In this document: in pieces, positions 7,572 through 16,207 of the stretch
Layout of the letters: every line of letters begins with the position of its first letter
How positions within the stretch are numbered: position 1 is the stretch's first letter
DNA from: an uncultured Amphritea sp.
GTDB lineage: Bacteria; Pseudomonadota; Gammaproteobacteria; Pseudomonadales; Balneatricaceae
NCBI RefSeq assembly: GCF_937127095.1
Contig: NZ_CAKZLP010000055.1
Location: 26,166 to 90,165, forward strand
Direction of reading: 5' to 3'
Length of the DNA stretch: 64,000 nucleotides
The notes under the pieces: model-generated
Databases searched by the model: none
Told to the model about the DNA's origin: nothing
What the model saw: only the letters and a program-made list of their open reading frames with translations
Program-made: the position numbers and the translations under genes

Positions 7572-8809
7572 GTACCGGGAATCATAGTTGTGACGCACCT
7601 GCGCAGTCGTTGATGCCGGTTGCTGAAGCACTGGAAAAGCTGCTGGCAGAAGCTAGGGTGAATGTTGCTACCGAGTTAGTGGGCATTGCTGATGCACTGG
7701 GGCGGGTGCTGGCAGAAGATCAGCTGTCAACGGTTGATGTGCCTCCCCGGGATAATAGTGCAATGGATGGTTATGCGCTGAAGCTCTCTGATCTTGCAGC
7801 AGGCAAGCGTCTGATCGTGTCGCAGCGGATACCGGCGGGCACCGCACCCAAACCACTGCAATCTGGCACTGCTGCCCGAATTTTTACCGGTTCTGAAATT
7901 CCCCTGGGCGCTGATGCTGTGGTGATGCAGGAAAATACCACGGCTGGTGAAAGCGATAATCAGCGTTGGGTTGATATCAATGAAGTGCCTGTTGCGGGTA
8001 ATAATATTCGTCCGCAAGGACAGGATATCCGGGCTGGCCAGGCGGTCATGTCTGCGGGTGCCCGGCTGCAGGCCTCCCATATCGGCGTGCTTGCTTCGGT
8101 GGGTATTGCTGCCGTGAGTGTCTATCGTCGTTTGAAGGTTGCAGTGATGGCAACCGGTGATGAGCTGGTTATGCCGGGCAATCCGCTGCAGCCCGGGCAG
8201 ATCTATAATTCTAATCTGTTTACTCTGCGCGGGCTGTTGCAGGGGCTGGGGTGCGAAGTCGTTGATTGCGGTATTGTTGAGGATACACTCGAGGGAACCA
8301 AAGTCGCTTTGAGACAAGCATCAGAGCGAGCTGATTGTATTATTAGCAGCGGTGGTGTCTCGGTGGGTGAAGAGGACCACGTGAAGGCGGCAGTGGAGTC
8401 GCAAGGCGAACTGCGGATGTGGAAGCTGGCGATTAAGCCGGGTAAACCGATGGCTTTTGGTTATGTTAATGGTAAGCCATTGCTTGGCTTGCCGGGTAAT
8501 CCTGCTGCTGTATTGGTGACTTTCAGTATTCTGGCGCGTCCCTTTCTGCTCAAGTCGATGGGGGTTCAGCGCGTTGTGCCAAACAGTTTCCCGGTTGAAG
8601 CAGGCTTTAGCCGGCCAAGGGCGATTAGTCGTCAGGAATACCTTCGGGTTCAGCTGCTCGATGGTCGGGCGGTGATTGGCTCAAGTCAAAGCTCGGGTGT
8701 GTTAAGCTCTTCGGTGACGGCGGCGGGATATCTTGTGGTGCCACCGGATACGGTGGTTGCTGAGGGTGATTTCCTGATATTTATTCCGTTTAGTGAAGTG
8801 TTGAATTGA
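7568..8809 (+). CDS. moeA: molybdopterin molybdenumtransferase
   Basis: Inserts molybdate into adenylated molybdopterin in the cytoplasm. The 413-aa protein begins at the ATG overlapping the moaB stop. It carries the family hallmarks: PPRDNSAMDGYAL (about residues 58-70), the FTGSEIPLGADAVVMQE segment (about 104-120), ATGDELVMPG, the SSGGVSVGEEDHVK segment (about 260-273), KPGKPMAFG and GLPGNPAAVLVTF. It belongs to a moaB-moeA-moaD-mobA run with very short gaps. The moaA, moaC and moaE genes needed to make molybdopterin are not in the window. Confidence 0.95.
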   Translation: MSTGNHSCDAPAQSLMPVAEALEKLLAEARVNVATELVGIADALGRVLAEDQLSTVDVPPRDNSAMDGYALKLSDLAAGKRLIVSQRIPAGTAPKPLQSGTAARIFTGSEIPLGADAVVMQENTTAGESDNQRWVDINEVPVAGNNIRPQGQDIRAGQAVMSAGARLQASHIGVLASVGIAAVSVYRRLKVAVMATGDELVMPGNPLQPGQIYNSNLFTLRGLLQGLGCEVVDCGIVEDTLEGTKVALRQASERADCIISSGGVSVGEEDHVKAAVESQGELRMWKLAIKPGKPMAFGYVNGKPLLGLPGNPAAVLVTFSILARPFLLKSMGVQRVVPNSFPVEAGFSRPRAISRQEYLRVQLLDGRAVIGSSQSSGVLSSSVTAAGYLVVPPDTVVAEGDFLIFIPFSEVLN

Positions 8810-8844
8810 GCGTCCGGAATACGGGTGCTGAAAAGATAGGTTGT

Positions 8845-9093
8845 ATGATGGTAAATGTGTTTTTTTTTGCGTCCCTGCGTGAAGCGCTCGGGGTGTCTCA
8901 GATGAATCATTCGCTGGACCGGTCGGTCACGGCGGGCGAGCTCCTTGAGCAGCTGAAGGAGCAGGGGGCTGAGTGGGATAAAGCGCTAAAGGGGCAGCTG
9001 CTCTGCTCGATTAATCAGGATATTGTGTCGTTAGATACTGTTGTTTCTGATGGCGATGAAGTCGCATTTTTTCCACCCGTAACCGGCGGCTGA
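8845..9093 (+). CDS. moaD: molybdopterin synthase sulfur carrier subunit
   Basis: Small ubiquitin-like sulfur carrier whose C-terminal thiocarboxylate supplies sulfur to molybdopterin. The protein ends in the required Gly-Gly (AFFPPVTGG) and begins MMVNVFFFASLREALG, as in MoaD. An ATG pair lies at 8845 and 8848 with a purine-rich AAAAGATAGG upstream; 8845 is chosen, giving 82 aa. A TTG reading from 8806 would overlap moeA and add a non-conserved N-terminus. Its partner MoaE is not encoded nearby. Confidence 0.88.
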   Translation: MMVNVFFFASLREALGVSQMNHSLDRSVTAGELLEQLKEQGAEWDKALKGQLLCSINQDIVSLDTVVSDGDEVAFFPPVTGG

Positions 9094-9098
9094 TTCTG

Positions 9099-9680
9099 TT
9101 GGACGTTATTATTCTGGCGGGTGGCGAAGGACGCCGTATGGGTGGTTGTGATAAAGGGCTGGTGCCGTTTCAATCGCAACCGATGGTTGCCTTTGCGGTT
9201 GAGCTGGTCAGGCCTTTTGTTTCAAGAGTGATTATCAGCTGTAATCGGCATCTGCCGGAGTATGCGGTGCTGGCGGATGAAGTGGTAGAAGATTCTCTTG
9301 AGGGATTTCAGGGGCCTCTGGCGGGAATTCTGGCCGGGCTGAAAGTGAGTAGTTCAGATCAGGTGCTGGTGCTGCCCTGCGATACGCCGTTGCTGGAGGC
9401 GGTGTTGATAGAGCGTTTGTTTGCGGCGGCAACCGCTTCTCCAGAGTCAATTACTGTGTTGTCCGAAGGCGATAAGTTGCATCCGTTGCATGCGGTGCTG
9501 CCTCGTTTGCTTGTGGATGATCTTGAGCAGTGGCTGGCGGGTGGGCAGCGTGCGGTGCAGGGCTGGATGCGTAATCATTCGATGCAGTTAATTGATATTT
9601 CTGATCTCTCTGATCAGCTGTGTAATCTCAATACTTTTCAGGAACTTAAATCTTTAGAAGCATTAACGTCCGAGCGTTAA
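9099..9680 (+). CDS. mobA: molybdenum cofactor guanylyltransferase
   Basis: Attaches GMP to the molybdenum cofactor, giving the bis-MGD form used by DMSO-reductase-family enzymes. The 193-aa protein starts LDVIILAGGEGRRMGG, the nucleotidyltransferase signature with the LAGGxGxRMGG motif. It continues with KGLVPFQSQPM, GPLAGILAGL and VLPCDTPLL, which are typical MobA segments. The start is a TTG at 9099, 5 bases after the moaD stop, since no ATG or GTG fits the conserved N-terminus. It closes the molybdenum cofactor run. Confidence 0.9.
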   Translation: MDVIILAGGEGRRMGGCDKGLVPFQSQPMVAFAVELVRPFVSRVIISCNRHLPEYAVLADEVVEDSLEGFQGPLAGILAGLKVSSSDQVLVLPCDTPLLEAVLIERLFAAATASPESITVLSEGDKLHPLHAVLPRLLVDDLEQWLAGGQRAVQGWMRNHSMQLIDISDLSDQLCNLNTFQELKSLEALTSER

Positions 9681-9745
9681 GCAGGCGATTGTTTTGCCGG
9701 ATTCTGTATAATCGCCACAATTTTATATTTTAAGGGTTGGGTTTG

Positions 9746-10324
9746 ATGGATCAGTTGGTAAGTGTGGCAGGCGCCTTCTTGTTAGTGTTTCTGGCGGAAT
9801 TTGGCGATAAAAGTCAGTTGGTCTGTATGACCCTGGCGACCCGTTATCGGGTTTTACCTGTGTTAATGGGGGCCATCGTCGCGTTTGCAGTGTTGAATCT
9901 TCTGGCTGTTCTGGTGGGGGCTGTTGCGGCGACCTGGTTGCCCCGTCCGGTTGTTTTGGCTGTGGTTGCGCTTCTGTTTCTCTGGTTTGGTGTCCAGTCT
10001 TTTCGAGTGGAGGAGGAAGAGGATGATGACAATGTTTCACTCTCTGTTAAGAGTGTTTTTATCTCTGCCCTGCTGATGCTGTTTTTTGCTGAGCTGGGGG
10101 ACAAAACCCAACTGGCAGTAATGGGGTTGGCGAGCACGGAGCCTGCGCTGCCGGTCTGGATCGGTTCAACGCTGGCGCTGGTGTCTACTTCTGCTCTGGG
10201 AATTCTGGCGGGTAGAGCGCTGATGCGTTATGTCTCGATCGCCTGGTTGCACCGGGCATCCGGAGTGTTGTTTGTGGTATTTGCTTTATATGCCGGAACA
10301 GAGGCTGTGTTGTTGGTGATTTGA
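9746..10324 (+). CDS. TMEM165/GDT1 family membrane protein (probable Mn2+/Ca2+ exporter)
   Basis: 192-aa inner-membrane protein with about six hydrophobic segments in two repeated halves. Each half has the family motif E-x-G-D-K-S/T-Q: EFGDKSQ near residue 20 and ELGDKTQ near residue 117. An acidic loop (EEEEDDDN) lies between the halves. Bacterial GDT1/MneA relatives export manganese or other divalent cations; the exact substrate is inferred. The ATG at 9746 is chosen over the TTG at 9737. A TATAAT hexamer at 9707-9712 suggests its own promoter, but no good -35 was seen. Confidence 0.88.
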   Translation: MDQLVSVAGAFLLVFLAEFGDKSQLVCMTLATRYRVLPVLMGAIVAFAVLNLLAVLVGAVAATWLPRPVVLAVVALLFLWFGVQSFRVEEEEDDDNVSLSVKSVFISALLMLFFAELGDKTQLAVMGLASTEPALPVWIGSTLALVSTSALGILAGRALMRYVSIAWLHRASGVLFVVFALYAGTEAVLLVI

Positions 10325-10355
10325 TAAGGCATGTCTGACGTGCGCAGGGCTTAGA

Positions 10356-10748
10356 ATGTTAATTGGTTTTTTGATTTTGCTGCTGTTTCAGTTTGCCGGA
10401 GAGCTGATTGTTGTGTTCTCGGGCTTGCCAGTGCCCGGACCTGTTGTGGGGATGGTGCTATTGCTGATGGGGTTGATTATTAAAGGCGAAGTGCCTGAAT
10501 ACTTACGGATTCCCAGTGAGGCGTTATTAAAGCACCTGGCGTTGCTGTTTGTGCCAGCGGGTGTTGGGCTGATGACCCATTTCGGATTGTTAAAACAGGA
10601 CTGGCTGGCAATTCTGGTTGCTCTGATTGTCAGTACGGCGCTGACAATCGTTGTCACCGCGCTGATTCTCAACCCTTCGGCTAAAAAGTTGCATCGGCTG
10701 AGTCGCGTTAAGCATGGCCAGGATACGCTGGGTGAGGATAGTCACTGA
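10356..10748 (+). CDS. CidA/LrgA family protein
   Basis: 130-aa inner-membrane protein with four hydrophobic helices and the family pattern LLFQFAGELIVVFSGLPVPGPVVGMVLLL at the N-terminus, then HLALLFVPAGVGLM near residue 65. CidA/LrgA proteins are described as holin-like and, in other work, as partners of LrgB in pyruvate or small-metabolite transport. Which applies here cannot be read from sequence. Its stop overlaps the start of the LrgB gene (TGATG), so the two are made together. Confidence 0.88.
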   Translation: MLIGFLILLLFQFAGELIVVFSGLPVPGPVVGMVLLLMGLIIKGEVPEYLRIPSEALLKHLALLFVPAGVGLMTHFGLLKQDWLAILVALIVSTALTIVVTALILNPSAKKLHRLSRVKHGQDTLGEDSH

Positions 10749-11458
10749 TGGAGTTCTGGACCTTTTTTGCCGCGAAGCCGCTGATGTGGCTGATTGTTAC
10801 TATCGCAACCTTTATTGTGACCTCCTGGCTCAACCGCCGTCTCGGAGGCACGCCATTGCTGCATCCGGTATTAGTGTCTCTGTTTCTGATTATTGTCTTC
10901 CTGTTGCTGACCGGTACTTCCTACGAAACCTATTTTGAGGGTGCGCAGTTTATTCACTTTTTGCTGGGTCCTGCGACGGTGGCGCTTGCGGTGCCGCTGT
11001 TTGATCATTTCGAGCGTGTGAAAAAACTGCTTCTGCCGCTGCTGCTGGCGTGTATGGCTGGGGCTGTCACCGCGGCCGCGTCAGCATTGCTGGTTGCGCA
11101 GGCACTTGATGCATCACTGGGGACTCTGCTGTCTATCGCGCCTAAATCAGTCACCTCGGCAATTGCCATCGGTGTGGCAGAAAAGCTGGGTGGTTATCCA
11201 TCGCTGGCATCGGGTTTGGTGCTGATTACCGGTGCGCTGGGGTGTATACTTGCGCCGCCGATCTATCACATACTCAATGTTACCGATGAGGCTGTCAAAG
11301 GGTTCACGCTGGGAGTCTCGGCGCACGGTATGGGCACCGCCTTCGCCTTCGAATACGGTCTGATGGCGGGCGCCTTTGGTGGGCTGGCAATGGGGATGAC
11401 CGGCGCATTTACTGCCTTCATGTTGCCACTGCTGGTGCCGTTGCTGGGGATAGGTTAA
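10748..11458 (+). CDS. LrgB family protein
   Basis: 236-aa polytopic inner-membrane protein, partner of the CidA/LrgA protein encoded immediately upstream. Family features include the LLGPATVALAVPLF segment near residue 75, SIAPKSVTSAIAI near residue 133 and AHGMGTAFAFE near residue 193. Length is normal. Proposed roles in the family are control of murein hydrolase activity and transport of pyruvate-like metabolites. A palindromic repeat (11461-11507) begins right after the stop codon. Confidence 0.9.
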   Translation: MEFWTFFAAKPLMWLIVTIATFIVTSWLNRRLGGTPLLHPVLVSLFLIIVFLLLTGTSYETYFEGAQFIHFLLGPATVALAVPLFDHFERVKKLLLPLLLACMAGAVTAAASALLVAQALDASLGTLLSIAPKSVTSAIAIGVAEKLGGYPSLASGLVLITGALGCILAPPIYHILNVTDEAVKGFTLGVSAHGMGTAFAFEYGLMAGAFGGLAMGMTGAFTAFMLPLLVPLLGIG

Positions 11459-11460
11459 GT

Positions 11461-11507
11461 GGCGCGAGCGCCGCTAGCATGCCCTCTGGGTACCTCGTCG
11501 CGATTAA
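11461..11507 (+). repeat. REP-like palindromic repeat, family A with insert (copy 1)
   Basis: Bases 11473-11506 match the reverse complement of 47541-47574 at 32 of 34 positions. The shared core includes ATGCCCTCTGGGTACCTCGT. It sits in the gap between lrgB and zapE, directly after the lrgB stop. The inner GCCC-TCT-GGG can form a short hairpin within a larger imperfect palindrome. Confidence 0.75.
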
Positions 11508-11652
11508 CCCTTTGGTGAGCGTTGCGTTCGGACAGCGGGCTTCAGCTCTTATCCCTTTGTTGCGTTGCAAAATCCGGGGGTGGGGAGTAAAGTGCCCATC
11601 CTTCGTTTTCTTCTTATCTATCTGAATTGGCTTGAATGGTACGGTTTTCGGC

Positions 11653-12762
11653 ATGACTCCTATTGATCGTTATAAAAAAGACCTTGAACGCGACGACTTC
11701 TCCTATGATGCGGCGCAGGAACTGGCAGTTAAAAATCTGCAGCGCCTTTATGATGATCTGCTGGCGAAGCAAAATCAGCCAAAGCCTAAGGGCTTGGTGA
11801 GTCGCTTTTCGGCTAAATTAAAGAAGCCACAGGTAGAGCCAGTTAAAGGGCTTTACTTCTGGGGTGGGGTGGGTCGTGGCAAGACCTATCTGATGGATAC
11901 CTTTTACGAAAGTCTGCCGTTTGAGAATAAAGAGCGCACCCATTTTCACCGCTTTATGCAGCGCGTACACAAAGAGCTGAAGCTTTTAGACGGTACACCT
12001 AACCCTCTGGTGGCTATCGGTAAGAAGTATGCCTCTGAGTTTCAGATTATCTGTTTTGATGAGTTTTTTGTCACCGATATCACCGATGCGATGATTCTGG
12101 GCGGCTTGCTTGAAGAGTTATTCAAGAACGGTGTATCGCTGGTGGCCACCTCCAATATTGTGCCAAATGGCTTGTATGAGAATGGATTGCAGCGCGCACG
12201 TTTTCTGCCCGCAATCGATATGCTGAATAAGTATACCGACGTTGTGAATGTGGATAGCGGTGTTGACTACCGTCTACGAACCCTTGAGCAGGCTGAGTTG
12301 TATCATTATCCGCTTGATGAAACTGCAGACCTGAGTCTGAACTCAAGCTTTGAAAGCCTTGCTCCGGATCTTCAGGAAGTTGTTGAAGACTGTGCTCTGG
12401 AGATTAACGGGCGGGATATCAAGGCACGTCGTTGCTGTGAAGATGTTGTCTGGTTTGATTTTAAAGAGTTATGTGAAGGGCCGCGCAGTCAGAATGACTA
12501 TATTGAGTTGGGTAAGATCTTTCACGCAGTGCTGATCAGCAACGTACCGCAGCTGGGTCGTAGTAATGATGACGCGGCGCGCCGTTTTGTTAATCTGGTG
12601 GATGAGTTTTATGACAGTGGTGTAAAACTGATTCTCTCTGCGGAAAAATCGATCCACGAAATCTACAGCGAAGGGCGTCTGGAATTTGAAATCCAGCGTA
12701 CTCAGAGTCGTTTGCTAGAGATGCAATCGCATGAGTATCTGGCTAAAGAGCATCGGGCTTAA
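11653..12762 (+). CDS. zapE: cell division protein ZapE (AFG1-like ATPase)
   Basis: AAA-type ATPase linked in E. coli to Z-ring behaviour during constriction. The 369-aa protein has Walker A at about residues 75-82 (GGVGRGKTYLMD), HFHRFMQRVH, the Walker B segment IICFDEFFVTDITDAM near residue 130, and ATSNIVPNGLYENGLQRARFLP with the sensor residues. The start is the ATG at 11653, since MTPIDRYKKDL resembles the family N-terminus; a TTG at 11632 would add 7 residues. The neighbour rplM is also the usual neighbour of zapE in gammaproteobacteria. Confidence 0.92.
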   Translation: MTPIDRYKKDLERDDFSYDAAQELAVKNLQRLYDDLLAKQNQPKPKGLVSRFSAKLKKPQVEPVKGLYFWGGVGRGKTYLMDTFYESLPFENKERTHFHRFMQRVHKELKLLDGTPNPLVAIGKKYASEFQIICFDEFFVTDITDAMILGGLLEELFKNGVSLVATSNIVPNGLYENGLQRARFLPAIDMLNKYTDVVNVDSGVDYRLRTLEQAELYHYPLDETADLSLNSSFESLAPDLQEVVEDCALEINGRDIKARRCCEDVVWFDFKELCEGPRSQNDYIELGKIFHAVLISNVPQLGRSNDDAARRFVNLVDEFYDSGVKLILSAEKSIHEIYSEGRLEFEIQRTQSRLLEMQSHEYLAKEHRA

Positions 12763-12770
12763 GAGCAGTT

Positions 12771-13065
12771 GTTAGACGCGGCTTCGCCGCTTGCGAGTGG
12801 TTAGGCGTCGCTGCGCGACTTGCTAGAAAAGAAAGTTACCTGTAAAGGCTTGTTGTGTGTGTCGTTGAAGGTCGCAGTTGTGTTTGGGTTTTTCAGTTAA
12901 GTGCGACGGGAAGACCTGTAGTGTGCTGATGTTGCTCCCAAGTGAAATTACAGGTTTTGTTTTTTCTTTTTCTAGCAAGCAGAGCGGAGCTTTGCGTCTA
13001 GCAAGCGACGAAGTCGCGTTCTAACATCTAGCAACTGAGTTTCGCGTTCTAACAACTAGCAGCTG
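12771..13065. repeat. cluster of REP-like palindromic repeats, family B
   Basis: At least five copies of a roughly 26-28 bp unit with consensus ends CTAGCAAGC and TCTAAC around a short hairpin such as CGACGAAGTCG. Minus-orientation copies lie at 12771-12797 and 12800-12826. Plus-orientation copies lie at 12972-12997, 12998-13025 and 13028-13053, followed by a partial unit at 13056-13065. The two groups are inverted relative to each other and separated by about 145 bases of ordinary AT-rich sequence, like a BIME. The cluster fills most of the zapE-rplM gap. Confidence 0.8.
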
Positions 13066-13073
13066 TTTTTTTA

Positions 13074-13102
13074 TTGGCATATTTTTTAACTTACAGTATA
13101 AT
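13074..13102 (+). promoter_or_regulatory. sigma-70 promoter of rplM-rpsI
   Basis: TTGGCA at 13074-13079 and a perfect TATAAT at 13097-13102 are separated by 17 bases. They are followed by a GC-rich discriminator (CCGCGCTC), the feature of stringently controlled ribosomal promoters. The expected transcript start is near 13109, about 128 bases before rplM. Confidence 0.8.
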
Positions 13103-13107
13103 CCGCG

Positions 13108-13236
13108 CTCCTTTGGATAGGTCCGGGGATTTATGACGTTGTAAATCAAGGTTTGCAACCAATAATTATAAGGTCGTCGAGCATTGCGAGCCCTTTGGTT
13201 TCGCAGTGATCAGACTGATGTATAGGTAAATTTATC
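13108..13236 (+). promoter_or_regulatory. untranslated leader of rplM (possible L13 autoregulatory site)
   Basis: About 129 bases lie between the predicted transcript start and the rplM ATG. In E. coli, L13 represses its own operon through the mRNA leader. The length here leaves room for such a structure, but no folding was run and no specific L13 site is claimed. Confidence 0.4.
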
Positions 13237-13665
13237 ATGACTACATTTAGCGCAAAGCCTGCAGAGGTTAAACGCGACTGGTATGTTATCGACGCTGAGG
13301 GTAAAACTCTGGGTCGTATGGCTACTGAAATCGCCCGTCGTCTGCGTGGCAAGCATAAAGCAGAATTCACTCCTCACGTTGACACTGGTGATTACATAAT
13401 CGTTATCAATGCTGAGAAAGTAAACGTAACTGGTAACAAGCGTAAGGACAAAATGTACTATCGCCATACCGGTTACCCAGGTGGTCTACGTGAAACTTCT
13501 TTCGAGAAGATGGTTGAAACTCATCCAACACGCACCATCGAACTGGCCGTTAAAGGTATGCTACCTAAAGGTCCCCTGGGTCGTGCTATGTACACTAAGA
13601 TGAAAGTGTACGCTGGTGCAGAACATCCGCATGCGGCTCAACAGCCACAAGAACTGAACGTCTAA
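13237..13665 (+). CDS. rplM: 50S ribosomal protein L13
   Basis: 142-aa protein of the large ribosomal subunit, an early assembly protein. It begins [20 protein letters not shown] and carries the L13 signature region [20 protein letters not shown] and [19 protein letters not shown]. Length is exactly that of E. coli L13. It is followed after 13 bases by rpsI, the standard gene pair. Codon choice is visibly biased towards common codons, as expected for a highly expressed gene. Confidence 0.98.
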   Translation: MTTFSAKPAEVKRDWYVIDAEGKTLGRMATEIARRLRGKHKAEFTPHVDTGDYIIVINAEKVNVTGNKRKDKMYYRHTGYPGGLRETSFEKMVETHPTRTIELAVKGMLPKGPLGRAMYTKMKVYAGAEHPHAAQQPQELNV

Positions 13666-13678
13666 GGGGCAGGTCAAT

Positions 13679-14071
13679 ATGTCTACAACTCAGTATTACG
13701 GCACAGGCCGTCGTAAGTCCTCTACTGCACGCGTATTCCTGCGTCCAGGTACAGGTAAAATCACTGTTAACCAGCGTGAACTTGATGTTTACTTCGGTCG
13801 CGAAACTGCTCGCATGATCGTTCGTCAGCCTCTGGATCTGACTGGCAACACTGAAAAATTTGATGTTTACATTACCGTTAAAGGCGGTGGTGGTTTTGGT
13901 CAGGCTGGTGCGATCCGTCACGGTATCACTCGCGCGCTGATGGAATATGATGAGACTCTGCGTCCTGAGCTGCGTGCTGCTGGTTTCGTTACCCGTGATG
14001 CGCGTGAAGTTGAACGTAAGAAAGTGGGTCTGCGTAAAGCACGTAAGAAGCCACAGTTCTCCAAGCGTTAA
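13679..14071 (+). CDS. rpsI: 30S ribosomal protein S9
   Basis: 130-aa small-subunit protein whose C-terminal tail reaches the ribosomal P site. The signature [19 protein letters not shown] lies near residue 70, and the end KKPQFSKR with the terminal Lys-Arg is conserved. A strong AGGGGCAGG ribosome-binding region precedes the ATG. An intrinsic terminator at 14103-14141 closes the rplM-rpsI unit. Confidence 0.98.
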   Translation: MSTTQYYGTGRRKSSTARVFLRPGTGKITVNQRELDVYFGRETARMIVRQPLDLTGNTEKFDVYITVKGGGGFGQAGAIRHGITRALMEYDETLRPELRAAGFVTRDAREVERKKVGLRKARKKPQFSKR

Positions 14072-14102
14072 TTCGCAGCGATACAGTTTCTGTGTCGTAC
14101 AG

Positions 14103-14141
14103 AAAAACGCCCCTGCCAGAGATGGTACGGGCGTTTTTTTT
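14103..14141 (+). terminator. intrinsic terminator of rplM-rpsI
   Basis: AAAAACGCCC (14103-14112) pairs with GGGCGTTTTT (14129-14138). The stem continues inward after one mismatch (TGCC with GGTA) to a 6-base loop, and the T-run reaches 14141. Confidence 0.9.
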
Positions 14142-14363
14142 GGTTTCAATTGTGGCGTTGCGGGATGAGGTCAAGAGTAGGTCGACTATAGGCGTAAAAA
14201 GGAGGTTTTACCCCTAATTAGCCTTGTAAGAAGGGGTGAATTTCATTACTATTTGTGCCATTTTAAAAATCCGTTAATTCGGGATTCATTACTGAGCAAC
14301 CGGGCAATTGCTGCACTGCAATAGGGTGGCAATGAGAGGGTTGAGTGAGGGGAGATAATCTTA

Positions 14364-14960
14364 ATGAGTAATGACGGCGTGAATAAGGGGCGGCGACGTC
14401 TCCTGATCGGTGCCACTTCTGCTGTTGGGGCAGTGGGTGCCGTAGGAGCTGCAGTTCCGTTCGTGGCTTCATGGAATCCGAGTGCAAAGGCTAAGACAGC
14501 TGGTGCCCCGGTTAAAGCTGATATCAGCAAGCTGGAAGTGGGTCAGCAGATGATCGTCAAATGGCGCGGCAAGCCTGTTTGGATTGTTCGTCGTGGGCCT
14601 GAAGCGCTGGCTAATCTGGCTAAGCTTGACGGAAGTCTGGCTGACCCTAAGTCAGAAGCTCCACAGCAGCCTGCTTATGTGCCAGGTACTCCAGCCCGTG
14701 CGATTCGTGAAGATATCGCGGTGATGGTTGGTATCTGTACCCACCTGGGTTGTTCTCCGACTTACCGTCCTGAGCTGGCACCAGAAGATCTGGGTCCTGA
14801 GTGGGTTGGTGGTTTCTACTGCCCATGTCATGGTTCTCGTTTTGACCTGTCAGGTCGTGTAATGAAAGGTGTTCCGGCACCGACTAACCTGGTGATTCCA
14901 CCTCATTTTTATGAGAGTGATAATGTGATCATCGTTGGTGTGGATCAGGAGACTGCATAA
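14364..14960 (+). CDS. petA: ubiquinol-cytochrome c reductase iron-sulfur (Rieske) subunit
   Basis: Rieske subunit of the cytochrome bc1 complex, passing electrons from ubiquinol to cytochrome c1. The 198-aa protein has a twin-arginine signal ([19 protein letters not shown]) that also serves as membrane anchor. The two cluster-binding boxes are CTHLGC (about residues 124-129) and CPCHGS (about 153-158), each giving one Cys and one His ligand. It is the first gene of petABC. The 292-base gap upstream holds the rpsI terminator, a weak ACCCCT/AGGGGT inverted pair and presumably the promoter. The start is preceded by GAGGGGAGA. Confidence 0.97.
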   Translation: MSNDGVNKGRRRLLIGATSAVGAVGAVGAAVPFVASWNPSAKAKTAGAPVKADISKLEVGQQMIVKWRGKPVWIVRRGPEALANLAKLDGSLADPKSEAPQQPAYVPGTPARAIREDIAVMVGICTHLGCSPTYRPELAPEDLGPEWVGGFYCPCHGSRFDLSGRVMKGVPAPTNLVIPPHFYESDNVIIVGVDQETA

Positions 14961-16207
14961 TGGCTGGCAATCGTAATAAAGGAAATCCAGGCATCATGGG
15001 CTGGATCGACGATCGTTTCCCATTGACGGCAATGTGGGATGATCATTTAGCAAAATACTATGCTCCGAAGAACTTTAACTTTTGGTATTTCTTCGGTTCT
15101 CTGGCTTTGCTGGTTCTGGTTAACCAGCTGTTAACCGGAATCTGGCTGACAATGAGCTATAACCCTACAGCAGAGGGGGCATTTGCTTCTGTTGAATACA
15201 TCATGCGTGATGTGGATTACGGTTGGCTGCTGCGTTACATGCATTCTACTGGTGCTTCTGCGTTTTTCGCGGTTGTGTATCTGCACATGTTCCGTGGTCT
15301 GCTGTACGGTTCTTACCGTAAGCCCCGTGAATTGGTGTGGATCTTTGGTATGACGATCTACCTGGCGCTGATGGCTGAAGCGTTCATGGGCTACCTGCTA
15401 CCATGGGGTCAGATGTCTTACTGGGGTGCTCAGGTAATCGTATCTCTGTTCTCTGCTGTTCCGGTGATTGGTCCTGATCTGGCTGAGTGGATTCGTGGTG
15501 ACTACCTGATCTCTGGTATTACCCTGAACCGTTTCTTCTCTCTGCATGTTGTTGCACTGCCGATCGTTCTGCTGGCGCTGGTTGTTATGCACATTATCGC
15601 GCTGCATGAAGTGGGTTCTAACAACCCTGACGGTATCGAGATCAAAGATAAGAAGGATGAGAACGGCGTGCCGCTGGATGGTATCCCATTCCACCCTTAC
15701 TACACCGTTAAAGATATTGTCGGTGTTGTGGTCTTCCTGTTTGTATTCTGCCTGATCATCTTCTTCTTCCCGGAGATGGGTGGTTACTTTATCGAGCAGC
15801 CTAACTTCGAACCGGCTAACCCGCTGAAGACTCCGCCGCATATCGCGCCGGTATGGTACTTCACGCCGTTCTACGCCATGTTGCGTGCGATTCCGCCAAT
15901 TGCGGCATCTCAGTTCCCGGGTGTTGTGGTAATGGGTGGTGCAATTGCTATTCTGTTTGTTCTGCCTTGGCTGGACCGTAGCCCGGTTAAATCCATGCGC
16001 TACAAAGGCTGGATGAGTAAGGTTATGCTGGTTATCTTTGCGATCAGCTTCGTTATTCTGGGTTATCTGGGGGTTGTTGCATCTTCTCCTGGTCGTACGC
16101 TGGTGGCGCAGATCTGTACTGCACTGTATTTTGCATACTTCTTCCTGATGCCGTTCTACACCAGAATGGAAAGCACTAAACCGGTACCAGATAGGGTGAC
16201 AGGCTAA
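14960..16207 (+). CDS. petB: cytochrome b of the bc1 complex
   Basis: 415-aa, eight-helix inner-membrane subunit carrying two b hemes and the quinone sites. Family segments are clear: LRYMHSTGASAFFAVVYLHM with a heme-ligand histidine pair, GYLLPWGQMSYWGAQVI, SLHVVALPIVLLALVVMHII with the second pair, and the PEWY-equivalent APVWYFTPFYAMLRAIP. In this last segment the usual PEWY reads PVWY. Its ATG overlaps the last base of the petA stop codon. Length is normal for proteobacterial PetB. Confidence 0.96.
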   Translation: MAGNRNKGNPGIMGWIDDRFPLTAMWDDHLAKYYAPKNFNFWYFFGSLALLVLVNQLLTGIWLTMSYNPTAEGAFASVEYIMRDVDYGWLLRYMHSTGASAFFAVVYLHMFRGLLYGSYRKPRELVWIFGMTIYLALMAEAFMGYLLPWGQMSYWGAQVIVSLFSAVPVIGPDLAEWIRGDYLISGITLNRFFSLHVVALPIVLLALVVMHIIALHEVGSNNPDGIEIKDKKDENGVPLDGIPFHPYYTVKDIVGVVVFLFVFCLIIFFFPEMGGYFIEQPNFEPANPLKTPPHIAPVWYFTPFYAMLRAIPPIAASQFPGVVVMGGAIAILFVLPWLDRSPVKSMRYKGWMSKVMLVIFAISFVILGYLGVVASSPGRTLVAQICTALYFAYFFLMPFYTRMESTKPVPDRVTG

